Shown: positions 1 to 11,368 of the stretch, in pieces
How positions within the stretch are numbered: the first letter of the stretch is position 1
How the letters are laid out: the number at the start of each line of letters is the position of its first letter
DNA from: JAGXRK01 sp963804005
Lineage (GTDB): Bacteria; Bacteroidota; Ignavibacteria; Ignavibacteriales; Ignavibacteriaceae
DNA length: 64,000 nucleotides
Direction: 5' to 3'
Assembly: GCA_963804005.1 (NCBI GenBank)
Contig: CAWDOP010000017.1
Span: 1-64,000, forward strand
Notes under the pieces: generated by a model
Told to the model about the DNA's origin: nothing
Databases searched by the model: none
What the model saw: only the letters and a program-made list of their open reading frames with translations
Position numbers and translations under genes: made by a program

Positions 1-1
1 A

Positions 2-1156
2 TATGGTTTAGTTATGTTTATTGTTTCCTTCACTTCTTATTTCGGAATTTTAATTGATTATGGATTTAACCTATCTGCTACAAAAGATGTCTCAATTAAT
101 AGAGATAATAAAGTAAAATTGTCAGAAATATTCTCAAGCGTCTTTTATTCAAGAATTTTTTTATTTACCCTCTCTTTGCTGATATTTTTTTCACTATCAT
201 ATTTTTTTAACATATTCCAACAGCACCGGGGAATATTTGTTCTAAGTCTAATGGGACTATTAGGAACAATATTTATTCCTTCATACTTCTTTCAGGGTAT
301 TGAGAGAATGCATAATATTTTACAAATAAACTTAATAGTCAGAACTCTTTCGGTTATTTCAATATTTGTTTTTATTATAGATTCATCGGATTATATAATA
401 TTAATTATAATTTACTCATTAACACAAATCGCTATCGGTTTCTTTGGCTTCCAGGTGTGTGTGATTAAATATAATATTAAACTTTATTATCCTGGACTAA
501 AAATTGTTACTAGAAGACTTAGCGAAAGTTACAATGTATTCATTTCATCTTTTACAATTAGTGTCCTGACAAATTCAAATGCATTTATTCTTGGATTATT
601 TGCGGATAATAAAATAGTTGGCTATTTCGCAGCTGCGGATAAAATTAGACTTGCATTTCAGTCGGCTTTAGGGCCAGTTTTAACTACTACCTTTTCGAGA
701 GTCTCTAAAATTGCGAATGAGTCTATTGTGAGATTTAAGCAAGCATCTTTTAAATCTATGATGATCACGGTATCATTTGGTTTTACACTAACTTTAATTC
801 TTTTCACATTCTCAACATTTTTTATCGAAGTACTCTTGGGCAACTCATTTAAGGAATCCATTCCCATACTAAAAATTCTATCGGCCCTACCTTTGTTATA
901 TTCTATTAGCAATTTTATTGGAGTACAGATACTTATTCCTTTAGGGAGAGAAAAAGATTATTCAAGAATAATGTTGTTTACGTTAGTAATCCATACGCTT
1001 CTTTCATTTTCTATTGTCCCAACATTATTAGCTGAAGGTTCAGCAATTACAATATTATTAACTGAATTGACTTTGATAATTATGTTTATATCATATTTAT
1101 TACTAAATAAAGACAAGCTTTTGAGAAATAATAAACTGTCAAGTTCCAGATCTTAG
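2..1156 (+). CDS. Polysaccharide flippase (Wzx/RfbX type), N-terminus missing
   Basis: Integral membrane protein of the polysaccharide-transport (MOP) superfamily, which flips undecaprenyl-linked sugar units across the inner membrane. The frame is open to the first base of the window, so the start lies outside; the ATG at 14 is probably internal. The first visible residues (YGLV, then LIDYGFNLSATKDVS) match the region that follows transmembrane helix 1 in the family, so only a few dozen residues are likely missing. About ten strongly hydrophobic segments follow, with short basic loops and a Lys/Arg-rich tail. It sits 3 bp before a GT4 glycosyltransferase, which supports a role in an O-antigen or exopolysaccharide locus. 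The substrate cannot be read from the sequence. Confidence 0.85.
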   Translation, partial: YGLVMFIVSFTSYFGILIDYGFNLSATKDVSINRDNKVKLSEIFSSVFYSRIFLFTLSLLIFFSLSYFFNIFQQHRGIFVLSLMGLLGTIFIPSYFFQGIERMHNILQINLIVRTLSVISIFVFIIDSSDYIILIIIYSLTQIAIGFFGFQVCVIKYNIKLYYPGLKIVTRRLSESYNVFISSFTISVLTNSNAFILGLFADNKIVGYFAAADKIRLAFQSALGPVLTTTFSRVSKIANESIVRFKQASFKSMMITVSFGFTLTLILFTFSTFFIEVLLGNSFKESIPILKILSALPLLYSISNFIGVQILIPLGREKDYSRIMLFTLVIHTLLSFSIVPTLLAEGSAITILLTELTLIIMFISYLLLNKDKLLRNNKLSSSRS

Positions 1157-1159
1157 TTT

Positions 1160-2272
1160 ATGAAAATAGCATTAATCGGAAAATATGGTGAAGGAGAAAT
1201 TGTAGGAGGACCAGAGAGGGTGGCTAGGGAACTATTCTCAGAGTTACAAAAAAATAGAATAGATGTTACATTCATTGAATATTTTTTCAGTGGCTATGAA
1301 AATTATGTATTCTTCAAAAAAATAGTCTGTAAAAGGAAAATCATTCAAAATGTTTACCGACTTGGAATTGTCCAACTAATAATTTTACTTGTTAAAGAAA
1401 AATATGATCTTATACATTTGGTTAATAGCCAGAGATTTCAACTCGTAGTTTTATTCCTAAAGTCTTTACTGAGAATAAAAATTGTATCCACTTTACATGG
1501 AATATCAAAGATCGAACTGAAAGGACGGAAAAAGTTTTTACAGAAAAGATATTTTTTAGATATATGGGTTGAAAATCTCATAATAAAAAGGTCTGATTTA
1601 ATTATTCTCCCATCGGATCTCTTGTTTAATGAATTTCAAAGGAACTACAGAATCTCGAAGAAAAAGCTTATTGTTATACCCAATGCAATTAGTAATAAAT
1701 TTATATGTAAAGAGAACCAATCTTCTTTTAATGATGAATTTAACTTAGTATTTTATAATGGATTTAATTCGTTATTAAGTAGAGGATTAGATACAGTAAT
1801 TGAGCAATTATCAGTCGTCAAGAAATTAAAATTCAATCTTTTTGTTTTGGGGCATGCGGATAGAAAGTCTGAAGATAAGGGGAATCTAAATATCATTTTT
1901 GTGGGATTCTTGGACCAAAATTCTTTAATAAATTTTTGCAGAAACAAACAGTTCATTATTAAATCAAATACTTTTGATAGTTTTCCAATTTTAGTTTTGG
2001 AGTGTATGTCCTTAGGATTAATTCCTATTATAACAAATAAAATTGGAGTTAAGGACTACATTAAAAATGGTGTAAATGGTTTTATTTACAATCCGTACTC
2101 ACAATATAGCATTTCAGCTGTGTTTGAGGATATCATTGAATTAAAGTATGACCTTAAAGTGATCTCTGATAATGCGAGAAAGACAGCCATCGCATTAAAC
2201 TGGACAGAAATAACGAAAAAATATTTAGCCGCTTACACAACAGTTCTATGGCTAAAATTTATAAAATTGTAA
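1160..2272 (+). CDS. Glycosyltransferase family 4
   Basis: GT-B fold retaining glycosyltransferase, 370 residues, expected in the cytoplasm or at the inner face of the inner membrane. The N-terminus has the nucleotide-sugar transferase start MKIALIGKYGEGEIVGGPER, with GGPERVARELF forming the usual glycine loop plus helix. The C-terminal domain carries SFPILVLECMSLGLIPI, the equivalent of the EX7E donor-binding motif in which the first Glu is replaced, followed by GVKDYIKNGVNGFIY, a typical GT4 ending. It starts 3 bp after the flippase gene, so the two are probably co-transcribed. Donor and acceptor are unknown. The following 211 bp (2273-2483) is very AT-rich and shows no gene or clear terminator. 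Confidence 0.85.
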   Translation: MKIALIGKYGEGEIVGGPERVARELFSELQKNRIDVTFIEYFFSGYENYVFFKKIVCKRKIIQNVYRLGIVQLIILLVKEKYDLIHLVNSQRFQLVVLFLKSLLRIKIVSTLHGISKIELKGRKKFLQKRYFLDIWVENLIIKRSDLIILPSDLLFNEFQRNYRISKKKLIVIPNAISNKFICKENQSSFNDEFNLVFYNGFNSLLSRGLDTVIEQLSVVKKLKFNLFVLGHADRKSEDKGNLNIIFVGFLDQNSLINFCRNKQFIIKSNTFDSFPILVLECMSLGLIPIITNKIGVKDYIKNGVNGFIYNPYSQYSISAVFEDIIELKYDLKVISDNARKTAIALNWTEITKKYLAAYTTVLWLKFIKL

Positions 2273-2483
2273 ATCTTTTCACGGATTAAGCCAATAGTAT
2301 TAATATTTATCATCAATAATTTTTAGAGATCACAATAGTTCAAGGTTTTAGAGTATACATATATTCTAAAGAATAAGAAGATAAGGGGAAGAAACGGATG
2401 ATTTGTGACTAAATAAAATTATATTAAGATTAATATGATAAAATATCACTCCAACATTTTAATTTTTCTATATTTATTAATAT

Positions 2484-3920
2484 ATGGATAGTATCGACAA
2501 TAATATTTCAAAATTTCTTGATGAATGGTATTCTGATGAAAGCCAAAAGATGCTATCAGTATTAAAGCTAGGTCTTACAAAAGAAATTTTATCAAGTATC
2601 TTCAAAGAACATTCATCTAAAAAAAAGAATAAATTCCTTTTAGGTTACAGAAATTCCGGTAGGATTTTTTGGTCACTAAAAAAAACATTTTGGTTCTTTT
2701 TATGGTGTTTTAAATGGGCTGCAGGATTTAAGACAAATAAGAATAAAAAGGTATTATTAGCTGCATTAGGTTCGAACCTAAATAATATTGATGTTTACTT
2801 AGAACAATTATCTGCCGCTACGAAGAAAAATAATTGTGTAATTGTATTATTGAACATAATTGAATCATACAAACATTTCAGGAATCATCAACTCTTTTAC
2901 TTCCCTCGCTTTTTTTATACTGTAGGTCATTCTGCAGATAAAGAAAAAATCAACAACTACGCATCTGAAATTATCGACTCTGTTAAAAAATTAACTGTAA
3001 AAAATAATTTACAACTTTCTCTAGAGACTGAGCATTTAGTTAAACCAATAAAGAACCTTATGCGGGATTATTCTGGGTTTTCTTATTTGGTTACCAAACT
3101 TATATCTCCAAACCAAATAGTTGGGTTGCTGCAAGACTATGACTACACATACAATAAATTTATTTATTACAAAATAGCTAGATCGAATAGTATAAAAACA
3201 GGTACTATAGACAGCTCTTTGCTATTATACCAGCACTTATACAGAAAGACTTTTTCGGATTATCATTTAGTATGGGGAGAGTGTAAAAAAAATTTTATAC
3301 TGAAAAACAATAAAATTGATACTTCAAAAATTATTGTAATTGGTAAACCGTTACCACTAAAAAATAATTATCAGCACCTTGCCAATAAGTGTGACCTATG
3401 GGTTTATATTGCTCAGTCATATTCAGAACCATCGATGTTTGTAAGCGGACGAGACTTTACCAGTTTGGAATTAAACATTAAAACACTTTCTAATTTTCAA
3501 AAGAAAAATTATCCGAATGATCACTTCATTCTTAAAATTCATCCAGCCGATAAGTTGACAGATTATAGATTGGGAATTACAAAGTCGCCCAAAGGTTCTG
3601 TTTTTGAGTTAGTTAAAAATGCACGTATCATTTTTGTTGAAGATTCTACTCTGGCAGTTGAACTCTTTGCAAATAATTTTCCAATAGTGTATGTACTGGA
3701 TAAATTTAAGAATGATAATATCGGTTTAGTGAATAACGGTTTAGTGCCTGGATTGGATATCACAGGAGAATTTGATAAAACAATTATTAGTATTTTGAAT
3801 GAGAAATCTCAGCCTAACGCACAAAGAAGAGAAGAATTTATAAACTATTATTTTGGAAATTTTAATGAAAATAATTTCCAAAATGTAACAACGAAAATTT
3901 TGTTTTCTGAGCAAGATTAA
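2484..3920 (+). CDS. Unassigned protein, possibly a GT-B-fold surface polysaccharide transferase
   Basis: I do not recognise a named family with certainty. The 478-residue product has no signal peptide. A short aromatic, hydrophobic stretch near residues 60-80 (IFWSLKKTFWFFLWCFKW) could be a membrane-associating helix. The C-terminal half looks like the second Rossmann domain of capsule-type GT-B transferases: a strand-loop with LKIHPADKLTD near residue 350, then SVFELVKNARIIFVEDST and AVELFANNFPIVYVLDKF. That order (H-P motif, Ser/Thr-rich donor loop, then N-x-P-I-V-Y) resembles KpsS/LipB-like and CDP-glycerol transferases. It lies between two GT4 genes in a polysaccharide locus, which supports a transferase role by inference only. 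The ATG start at 2484 follows an AT-rich spacer without a Shine-Dalgarno sequence. Confidence 0.55.
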   Translation: MDSIDNNISKFLDEWYSDESQKMLSVLKLGLTKEILSSIFKEHSSKKKNKFLLGYRNSGRIFWSLKKTFWFFLWCFKWAAGFKTNKNKKVLLAALGSNLNNIDVYLEQLSAATKKNNCVIVLLNIIESYKHFRNHQLFYFPRFFYTVGHSADKEKINNYASEIIDSVKKLTVKNNLQLSLETEHLVKPIKNLMRDYSGFSYLVTKLISPNQIVGLLQDYDYTYNKFIYYKIARSNSIKTGTIDSSLLLYQHLYRKTFSDYHLVWGECKKNFILKNNKIDTSKIIVIGKPLPLKNNYQHLANKCDLWVYIAQSYSEPSMFVSGRDFTSLELNIKTLSNFQKKNYPNDHFILKIHPADKLTDYRLGITKSPKGSVFELVKNARIIFVEDSTLAVELFANNFPIVYVLDKFKNDNIGLVNNGLVPGLDITGEFDKTIISILNEKSQPNAQRREEFINYYFGNFNENNFQNVTTKILFSEQD

Positions 3921-3937
3921 AGCAAAAGAAAGTTAAG

Positions 3938-5023
3938 TTGAAAAGAATATTATATATTTCTCCCGATTTTAACTACTCGTGCGGTGTTAGTCGGAATGTT
4001 TATCAATGCTTGGAACATTTTTCTTCAGATGAAAACTATGAGGTTCATTTCATTTCAAATAAAGGTGATTCTTTTGATAGAATTAAAGAGCTAAACGTAA
4101 AATTTTATCAAATGAATTTTGAAAAAGACCATATAAATCCATTAAGGTTATTAATGGATTTCTTTTTCTTGTATTCATACAGCAAAAAAAATAATATTCA
4201 TTTAATTCATTCTCATCATCGATATTTAGAACTACTCGCCGTTATTGTTTCAAAATTCACAAGTATCAAAACAATTACAACAGACCACAGTTTTGTTACA
4301 GGATTATCAAGGTTAAGTTTTAGATCAGATAAAATTATTTGTGTTAGTAATGCAGTAAAGAAAAATCTAATTGAAAATTATAAGCACGCTGAAAACAGGA
4401 TAATTTTGTTGCATAATTGTATAGATGATATTTCCTTAAAAAACATAATAGAACCAAATGAATTACGAAAACAACTAGGTTTTAATTCTGATGATAAAGT
4501 TATTTTATTTGTTGGAAGAATAAATAAAGTAAAAGGTGTCGATACATTATTTGAAGCTTTCAAAAAAGTTCATAAAATTAATGTTAAGGTAAAGTTAATT
4601 TTACTCGGACAATTGGAGGATATTGATTTATCTGAGGCAATTAAGAGTTATGCAGGTGAACTATTTGTAATTCCACCAAAAAATAATGTTCTCGATTATT
4701 ATCAGGTTGCTGATATTGTGGTGCTGCCCTCAAGAATCGATCCATTTCCTTTCGTTATGCTCGAAGCAGGTGCAATGAAAAAACCATTTATTGGAAGCAG
4801 AACAGGAGGAATTGCAGAGTTTATCGATGATGGGATTAACGGATTCTTATTTGAACCAGAAAATGTTGAGGAATTAATACAAAAAATTGAATATGTATTT
4901 GAGAATTATCCTCTGGCAATGAGTGCGGGTGAAAAATTATTCGAAAAAGTAAAAATAACAACATGTTGCGAACACTACTTTTTGTCGATGAAAAAAATGT
5001 ATACTGAGTTGATCAATAAATAA
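3938..5023 (+). CDS. Glycosyltransferase family 4
   Basis: GT-B fold transferase of 361 residues. The N-terminus MKRILYISPDFNYSCGVSRN has the GT4 glycine loop. HSHHR near residue 90 is the acceptor-side histidine motif. VGRINKVKGVDTLFEAF near residues 190-205 is the hallmark linker of GT4 (normally GRL-x-x-KG). LPSRIDPFPFVMLEAGAMKKP is the EX7E-type region, and GGIAEFIDDGINGFLF is the classical ending. I use the TTG at 3938 because translation begins naturally there and no upstream ATG fits. The gene is 1 bp upstream of the WecG/TagA-type transferase, so both are one transcription unit. Sugar specificity cannot be inferred. Confidence 0.87.
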   Translation: MKRILYISPDFNYSCGVSRNVYQCLEHFSSDENYEVHFISNKGDSFDRIKELNVKFYQMNFEKDHINPLRLLMDFFFLYSYSKKNNIHLIHSHHRYLELLAVIVSKFTSIKTITTDHSFVTGLSRLSFRSDKIICVSNAVKKNLIENYKHAENRIILLHNCIDDISLKNIIEPNELRKQLGFNSDDKVILFVGRINKVKGVDTLFEAFKKVHKINVKVKLILLGQLEDIDLSEAIKSYAGELFVIPPKNNVLDYYQVADIVVLPSRIDPFPFVMLEAGAMKKPFIGSRTGGIAEFIDDGINGFLFEPENVEELIQKIEYVFENYPLAMSAGEKLFEKVKITTCCEHYFLSMKKMYTELINK

Positions 5024-5024
5024 A

Positions 5025-5789
5025 ATGAATACTAATATCTCTGCTGATCCTAAAAAATATTCTTTATTGGGCATTTCAATTTCAAATTTAGATTATATTT
5101 CAATTTTGAAACTTACATCAGATGCAATCAATAAAAATAATAAAATAACAATCGGCTATATAAATCAACACATCGCACGATATGCTCAAAAGAACAAATC
5201 ACTTCAAACAATTCTGAATTCGTTTTCATTTAACCACGTCGATGGTATGGGAATGGAATTAGCCGGTAGGCTTTTTGTCAAGAATGAAAAGTTCTCAAGA
5301 CTAAACTGGACCTGGACCGACGACGCATTTCGTTTTATAAGTGAATGTGAAAAGAATGAATGGAAAATATTTTTTCTTGGTTCAGATGAAAACACAATCA
5401 GTAAAGCAAAGGCAAATGTATCAAAAAGATTTCCGGGTTTGAAACTCGTTGGGTATCTCAATGGCTTTGATGGACTAAATGAATCATCGGTAAAAATAAT
5501 TAATGCATCCGGAACAGATATTTTATGGGTTGGCCTGGGATCTTTAAGGCAGGAAAGCTGGATTATTAATAATTATCAAAAATTAAATTGTAATGTTATT
5601 CAGTCAGTCGGCGATCTGTACAGTGAACTTGCTGGCAGAAGATTAAGAGGTCCCAAAATCTTACGGGATCTAGGCTTTGAATGGCTATTCCGTTTAATTC
5701 AGCATCCGTTCAGATATTTTAACCGCTATGTTGTTGGTATACCATATTTTCTTTTCCTGATTATTAAATACAAAATTAAAAAATCTTAA
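5025..5789 (+). CDS. WecG/TagA/CpsF family glycosyltransferase
   Basis: Family GT26 enzyme, which in characterised members adds ManNAc or a related sugar to a lipid-PP-GlcNAc acceptor on the cytoplasmic face of the membrane. Of its 254 residues, the family signature is clear: YINQHIARYAQKN (acceptor pocket, N48), HVDGMGMELAGRL with the proposed catalytic aspartate D73, then WKIFFLGSDENTISKA and DILWVGLGSLRQESWI, the conserved G-x-G-x-x-x-QE element. The C-terminal segment is basic and hydrophobic (RLIQHPFRYFNRYVVGIPYF) and likely membrane-docking, as in TagA. It is the last gene of the polysaccharide run; the next gene begins 130 bp away and belongs to a different functional group. Confidence 0.9.
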   Translation: MNTNISADPKKYSLLGISISNLDYISILKLTSDAINKNNKITIGYINQHIARYAQKNKSLQTILNSFSFNHVDGMGMELAGRLFVKNEKFSRLNWTWTDDAFRFISECEKNEWKIFFLGSDENTISKAKANVSKRFPGLKLVGYLNGFDGLNESSVKIINASGTDILWVGLGSLRQESWIINNYQKLNCNVIQSVGDLYSELAGRRLRGPKILRDLGFEWLFRLIQHPFRYFNRYVVGIPYFLFLIIKYKIKKS

Positions 5790-5920
5790 ATCGTTAGGAT
5801 TAGCATATAATTGCCGATTAATAATCAAATTATTTTAGTAAAATTAAGGTAGATGTTTATAAAGAATTTTAAAACATATTCCTTTAGTGTGAATGGTTAA
5901 AACGGAGATAGACTAATTAT

Positions 5921-8900
5921 ATGAATGATTTAAAAATCATTTACAAATTTTGTTCATGTAATATTCTTATTTATTTGATAGTTGTTCTATCTGGATTTTC
6001 TTCATTGAGTTTTTCGCAGTCGATCAATGTCGTTAAAATGGAAGAAGAGAAATCCGGGTTAAGAATCAGTTTAAATTTTAGCATTGATGGTTTTATAAGA
6101 ACTGTTGATGGACAAAATTATGTTGAATTTAATTCTTATCTGGATGAAAGTTCACCCGGTAAACCAATTTTACCAGGTCGTGTTTTTATAATTGCAATTC
6201 CGCCGGAATCAAAAATATCTGCAAGCCTTCAGAATAAATCAGAAAAATCTTTTTATAATGTTCAGTTAAAAATTAATCCGGAAATCAAAACTTAGTAAAG
6301 ATTCAACAATTGAGTATGAGGAATCAAAAATATCAAATGAGTATTTATCTGGGGATTATTTTCCACAGAATGAAGTTGAAGTTTTAGAATATTTTTGGTT
6401 AAGGGATTTTTATTGTGCGGCAATTCAAATTAATCCAGCTCAGTTCAATTGGAAAAGCAAATCTTTAAAAGTGATTGAGAATGCTGAATTAAGTATCAAT
6501 TATTACAATACTATTCCGTTTGAAATAAATACGTCTCCTTTGGGTGAGTTTGATATAGATCTAAAGAATATAATTATAAATTTTTCAACAGCACAAAATT
6601 TCAGATCTAAAACAAATGATTACTTAATCTCAGACTCAACAGGAAACTGGATTGACTATTCAAAAACACATTACAAATTTGCAGTTATACAAGATGGTAT
6701 TTATAGAATTACTTATAGCGATTTAGTCACGTCTGGAATTGCTCCTTCAGTAATCAATCCTAAAACAATAAAAATATTCCGCAGAGGCGAGCAGCTTCCA
6801 CTTTATATAAGTGGGGAAGATGATCTTTCTTTTGATCCTACCGATTACATAGAATTTTGGGGCGAAAGAAATTACAGCTCACAAGATTATCGCCAAATTG
6901 TTTTACTCGGACAGGATTACATCAATTATATGGATCGTTATTCTGATACAACATTTATCTGGCTAACATTCGGAGGTGAAGATGGAAAAAGAATTCCGAT
7001 ACATTCTGACTTACCGATATTATTGGCTGATACAATTAAAAATTATGTAGAATACAAACATTTTGAGAACGATGTAAGATTGTGGTATTATGGTGCTGAA
7101 GATCCTAGGACTCAACTTCCATTCTGGCAGGAACATAAAGTATTTACTTGGCTTACAATTGGCAGTACGGGAAGTCAGAGTTTTGTATTTACAGCAAATG
7201 ATTTCGTTCCGAACACTATGGTTAAAACTTATGCACGTTTGATTAGCAATGTAGGAGATGTTATAACAGATGCTCACAGGTATGGTTCCAGTTTAAATTC
7301 CACTATTCCTCAGGATACCATTACATTCGATTATTATCAAACGGTAAATTTCATATCCGAGTTTTCTTCAAATTCATTAATTGCCGGAAGTAATACTTAT
7401 AGAATTTTCGGTTTGGTGTCAGAAGCTACATTCCACCGTTCATTAATCGATTGGGTTGATATTGAATACATAAGAGAAACTAAAGCTACAAATGATTCGC
7501 TTATAATTGTAATTCCTGATTCAGTCACTTTAGATTTTCGAAATATTAAAATTTCAAATCTACTTACTCCTGATTCCTTGATTATAATTTATAAAGTAGA
7601 TGTTAATGCTAAAAAGATAACCGGATTTAGTTATTCAGGCGGAGTCTTAGTTTTTTCAGATTCAGTTAAAGGTGGCGACAAATATATTGTGACAAAGCAA
7701 ACTTATTCTTTAACTCCTTCTTTTAGATATTCAAAAGATTTTGTGAATTTACGCAATATAAATCGCGGTGCCGATTATATAATGATTACTCATAAGTCTT
7801 TAAATGAATCAACTGAACAATACAAACAATTTATAGATAGTAATTATGATCTTAGAATTGAAAAAGTTTTTATTGAAGATATTTATGATGAATTTGCTTA
7901 CGGACAAAATTGGGCGGAAGCCGTACAATATTTACTGAGGTATGCATACGATAACTGGCAAAGCCCGGCACCATCTTATTTAACATTAATTGGCGATGCA
8001 AATTACGATTATAAAGATATATGGAATCCTGCACCTACCCCGCGCAAAAAGAATCTAGTTCCGTCTTATGGATGTCCTGTAAGCGATATATGGTTTGCAT
8101 CATTTAATGAGTCTGATATTAATATTCCTCAAATGTACGTTGGAAGAATTCCTGCTAATAATGATGAGGAAGTATTAACATATTTAGCCAAACATCAGAA
8201 TTATTTATCCAGGAGATATGATGATTGGAATAAGAGATACACTTTTTACAGCGGCGGCGATCCAACAAAACCTTCTGAACTTGCTCAGATTAAAGCAACT
8301 AATGAATCACTTCTAAATAATCTTGTTAACCCTTTTTCAGTTAGTGGTAAGGGAATTCATTTTTATAAAACATTAGATCCGCCTTCTAATTTTGGACCTT
8401 ATTCTGTTCAGGAAATTCAAAACGCTGTTGACAGCAGCGGAATGTTTATTTCTTATATAGGACATAGTGGAACAAGAACCTGGGACAACGGTATTACAGA
8501 AGTTGAAGATATTAAAAATGTATTTCCTGACAGACATCCTCTTATTTCCGACTTTGGTTGTTCAACAGGAAAATTTGCTGAACCTGATGTTGATGCTTTT
8601 GGCGAGTTATTTGTTTCTCAATCGCCAAACGGACAAGCAATAGCTTATCTTGGTAATTCGAGCCTGGGTTATCTTTCAACTTCGCTAAGATTTCCAGAAA
8701 TGTTTTATCGGAAGATTCTAGTTGATTCAATTACAACCTTAAGTAAAGCTCATATATTTGCTAAGATAGATCAACTGACCCTCTTTGGTTACAGTGATGT
8801 TAACCGAGTTTTTAATTATTGCAATATTCTATTTGTTGATCCGCTAGTTGATTTTTCTCTTCCTGAAAAACCAAATTTTATTGTTAATCAAAATTCTATT

Positions 8901-11360
8901 TTGATGCCAGATCAGATATCAGATTTAGAAGATTCGGTTTTTGTGAAACTTCTGATTAATAATTGGGGAAAAGCCGTATTGGACTCTTTAGAAATAATTA
9001 TATCGAGTTTTCATAGTGATACTCTGACTTTTTCTGACACGCTAAAGATATTGTCACCTCAGTTGGAAGAATGGCTTGAATTTTATGTGTATACACGAAA
9101 TGTTGTTGGTCCTCACAAACTGATCGTTCAACTTGATCCAAACAATTTGATCGATGAATTATATGAGGATGATAATCGGTTAGAATTTAATTATTCAATT
9201 TTTTCAACTTCTATACGTCCGGTTGAAACAGAAAAATTTTATTCAACGAAACGAGATTCTGTTCTATTATTAAATCCAACTTATCTTAACGAAGATAAAT
9301 CTGAGACTTTTATAATTTCTTTAAGTGATAATTCTTATTATCAAAATGCGATTGATTATGAATATTCAATGGATACTTTGTTTACTAAAATAAGTTTTAA
9401 TAACCTTACACCTAATCAAAGATATTGGTATAGAGCAAGATTGAGTTTACCAGATGTTGAATGGTCATCATCGTATTCTTTTAAAAATATTGAAAATAAT
9501 TTCCAATGGTTTATTGATGATTCACATAATCAAAATGATGTCAATGTAGAAAAAGCAATTTTCGATACTACAGATTTATCCTGGAAATTGAATAGGACGT
9601 TGAACCAGTTGACAATCACTTCAGCAGGATCGAATGATGGTAAGTTTGCCTCGATGATTTTTAATTTGATTGAATATCTTCCAAATACTTTTTTCTGGGG
9701 TATCGCATCTGCGGAAATTGATTCTATTACATTCGAACCCTATAACATTAAATATTATGCATGGCCCAATTCAATTACACAAAATGCTGATTCATTGATA
9801 AACTATATCAATTCACTTCCAGCAGGCAAAATGCTTGCCCTGACAATTTGTGATGATGCCGCTCAGACCGTTCTGGGCTATAGTGGCGGAACTGCCGTTA
9901 GACGAGCAATTGAAACCCTGGGCAGCCTTTATATTGATAGTGTAAGATATCGTGAATCCTGGTGTTTACTTGGTGTAAAAGGTGCAACAATGGGAAGTGT
10001 TCCGGAATCTTATAAAAAGTTATTTCAAGGACCTGCTGTAATTGATACTTCTAAGCTTGTTGTTTATGATGAGGGTTATGTCACTTTTCCTAATGTTGGA
10101 AAAAGCTCTGCGTGGGAAAGTGTAGTGCTCAATGATTCTATTCCAGATGGTGCAGCAATAGAGATTTTCCCGCTCGGTATAAAGAAAAATAGTCAAATAG
10201 ATACATTATCATCTCTAATGTTTGTAAATGATACTGCCTCAATCGTATTTGTTGATCACAAACTCTATCCGGAGCTAAAACTTCTAGCAAAATTAAATTC
10301 TAATGAAATAAAAGAAACTCCTGCAATTTTTTCAATTGGTATAGATTACCTTCTTCCTGCAGAGATTGCCATAAATTACCAGGTTGTTTCTCTTGATAAA
10401 GACTCTGTTTATCAGGGTGAATATATTTCATTAAATTTTGATTTATATAACCTCGGTAAAGCTTCGGCCGATTCTTTTCATGTAAATCTTTTTGTTGAAA
10501 AACCGAGTAAAGAAAATATTCTTATTCTCGATACCCTTATTACTAATCTTCCATCTATGCGAAAAGTTTCTATGAGTGGTGCTTATAAATCAAACATTCA
10601 GGATGGCTATGGTGATATGTACTTTAAGATTATTGCAGACATTGAAAACAATGTAACAGAAATTTACGAGGATAATAATTTATTCATAAAAAGTTTTTAT
10701 GTAATACAGGATACAATAACTACATCCATTTCTGAAACATCCGTTACTGCAACATTCGATGGACAGGAAATTCTTGACGGCGATTATGTCTCATCGAGTC
10801 CGGAAATATCAATTAGTTTTCAGTATCCACTTTGGTTTCCCATCGATGACACCAGTGCAATTAAAGTTTATCTTGATAATATTGAGCTAAGCTATTCTGA
10901 TTTTGATATCAATTATGATACAGTAAACAGGATTGCTCAATATAACTTTATGCCAACAATTCCAGAAGGTTCTCATAATCTCAAAGTCTTTGGAAAAGAC
11001 GTTAACGGTATTATCAGTTCCATACCAGGATTTGAGAAGTATTTTACAGTATCAAACGAGTTTGCTTTACTTAACTTATATAATTATCCTAATCCATTCA
11101 GTGAAAAAACTTCTTTCACTTTTATTCTGCCTGTTCTTCCCGAAGAATTAAAAATAAACATATATTCTATCGCCGGCAGGAAGATTAAAGAAATAAAAAA
11201 AATAATGAATGAATTAATAGTTGGTTTTAATAAAATTGATTGGGATGGAAAAGATGAGGACGGAGATGTAGTTGCAAACGGAAGTTATCTTTATAAAGTG
11301 ATAATTCGAAATGCTGATAATTCATTCTCTACTACACAAAAGCTTTCAAAAGTTAAATAA
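5921..11360 (+). CDS. Giant C25 (gingipain-type) cysteine peptidase with T9SS sorting domain, PorU-like; frameshifted
   Basis: Exported cysteine peptidase, possibly the T9SS sortase PorU or a secreted relative. It is annotated across one frameshift. The first part (5921-6295) has a signal peptide ending near LSFSQ and a C25-propeptide-like stretch (SSPGKPILPGRVFIIAIPP), then stops at TAG. Removing one A from the AAAA at 6287-6290 joins it to the frame that runs to 11360 and gives 1812 residues. In that numbering the catalytic pair is visible: H848 in YIGHSGTRTW and C880 in DFGCSTGKF. Later regions look like CARDB/Ig modules (near LYNLGKASADSFHVNLFVEK). The end carries a sorting domain (LYNYPNPFSEKTSF, then a FlgD-like GKDEDGDVVANGSYLYK). 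P. gingivalis PorU is about 1150 residues, so this protein is much longer and may be cargo rather than the sortase. Confidence 0.82.
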
Positions 11361-11368
11361 CAAGTCAT

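Noticed and set aside
2766..2781. Perfect palindrome TTAGGTTCGAACCTAA that resembles a tRNA T-loop (GGTTCGAACC).
   Set aside because: It lies inside a coding frame (LGSNLN) with no acceptor or anticodon stems around it, so it is not a tRNA.
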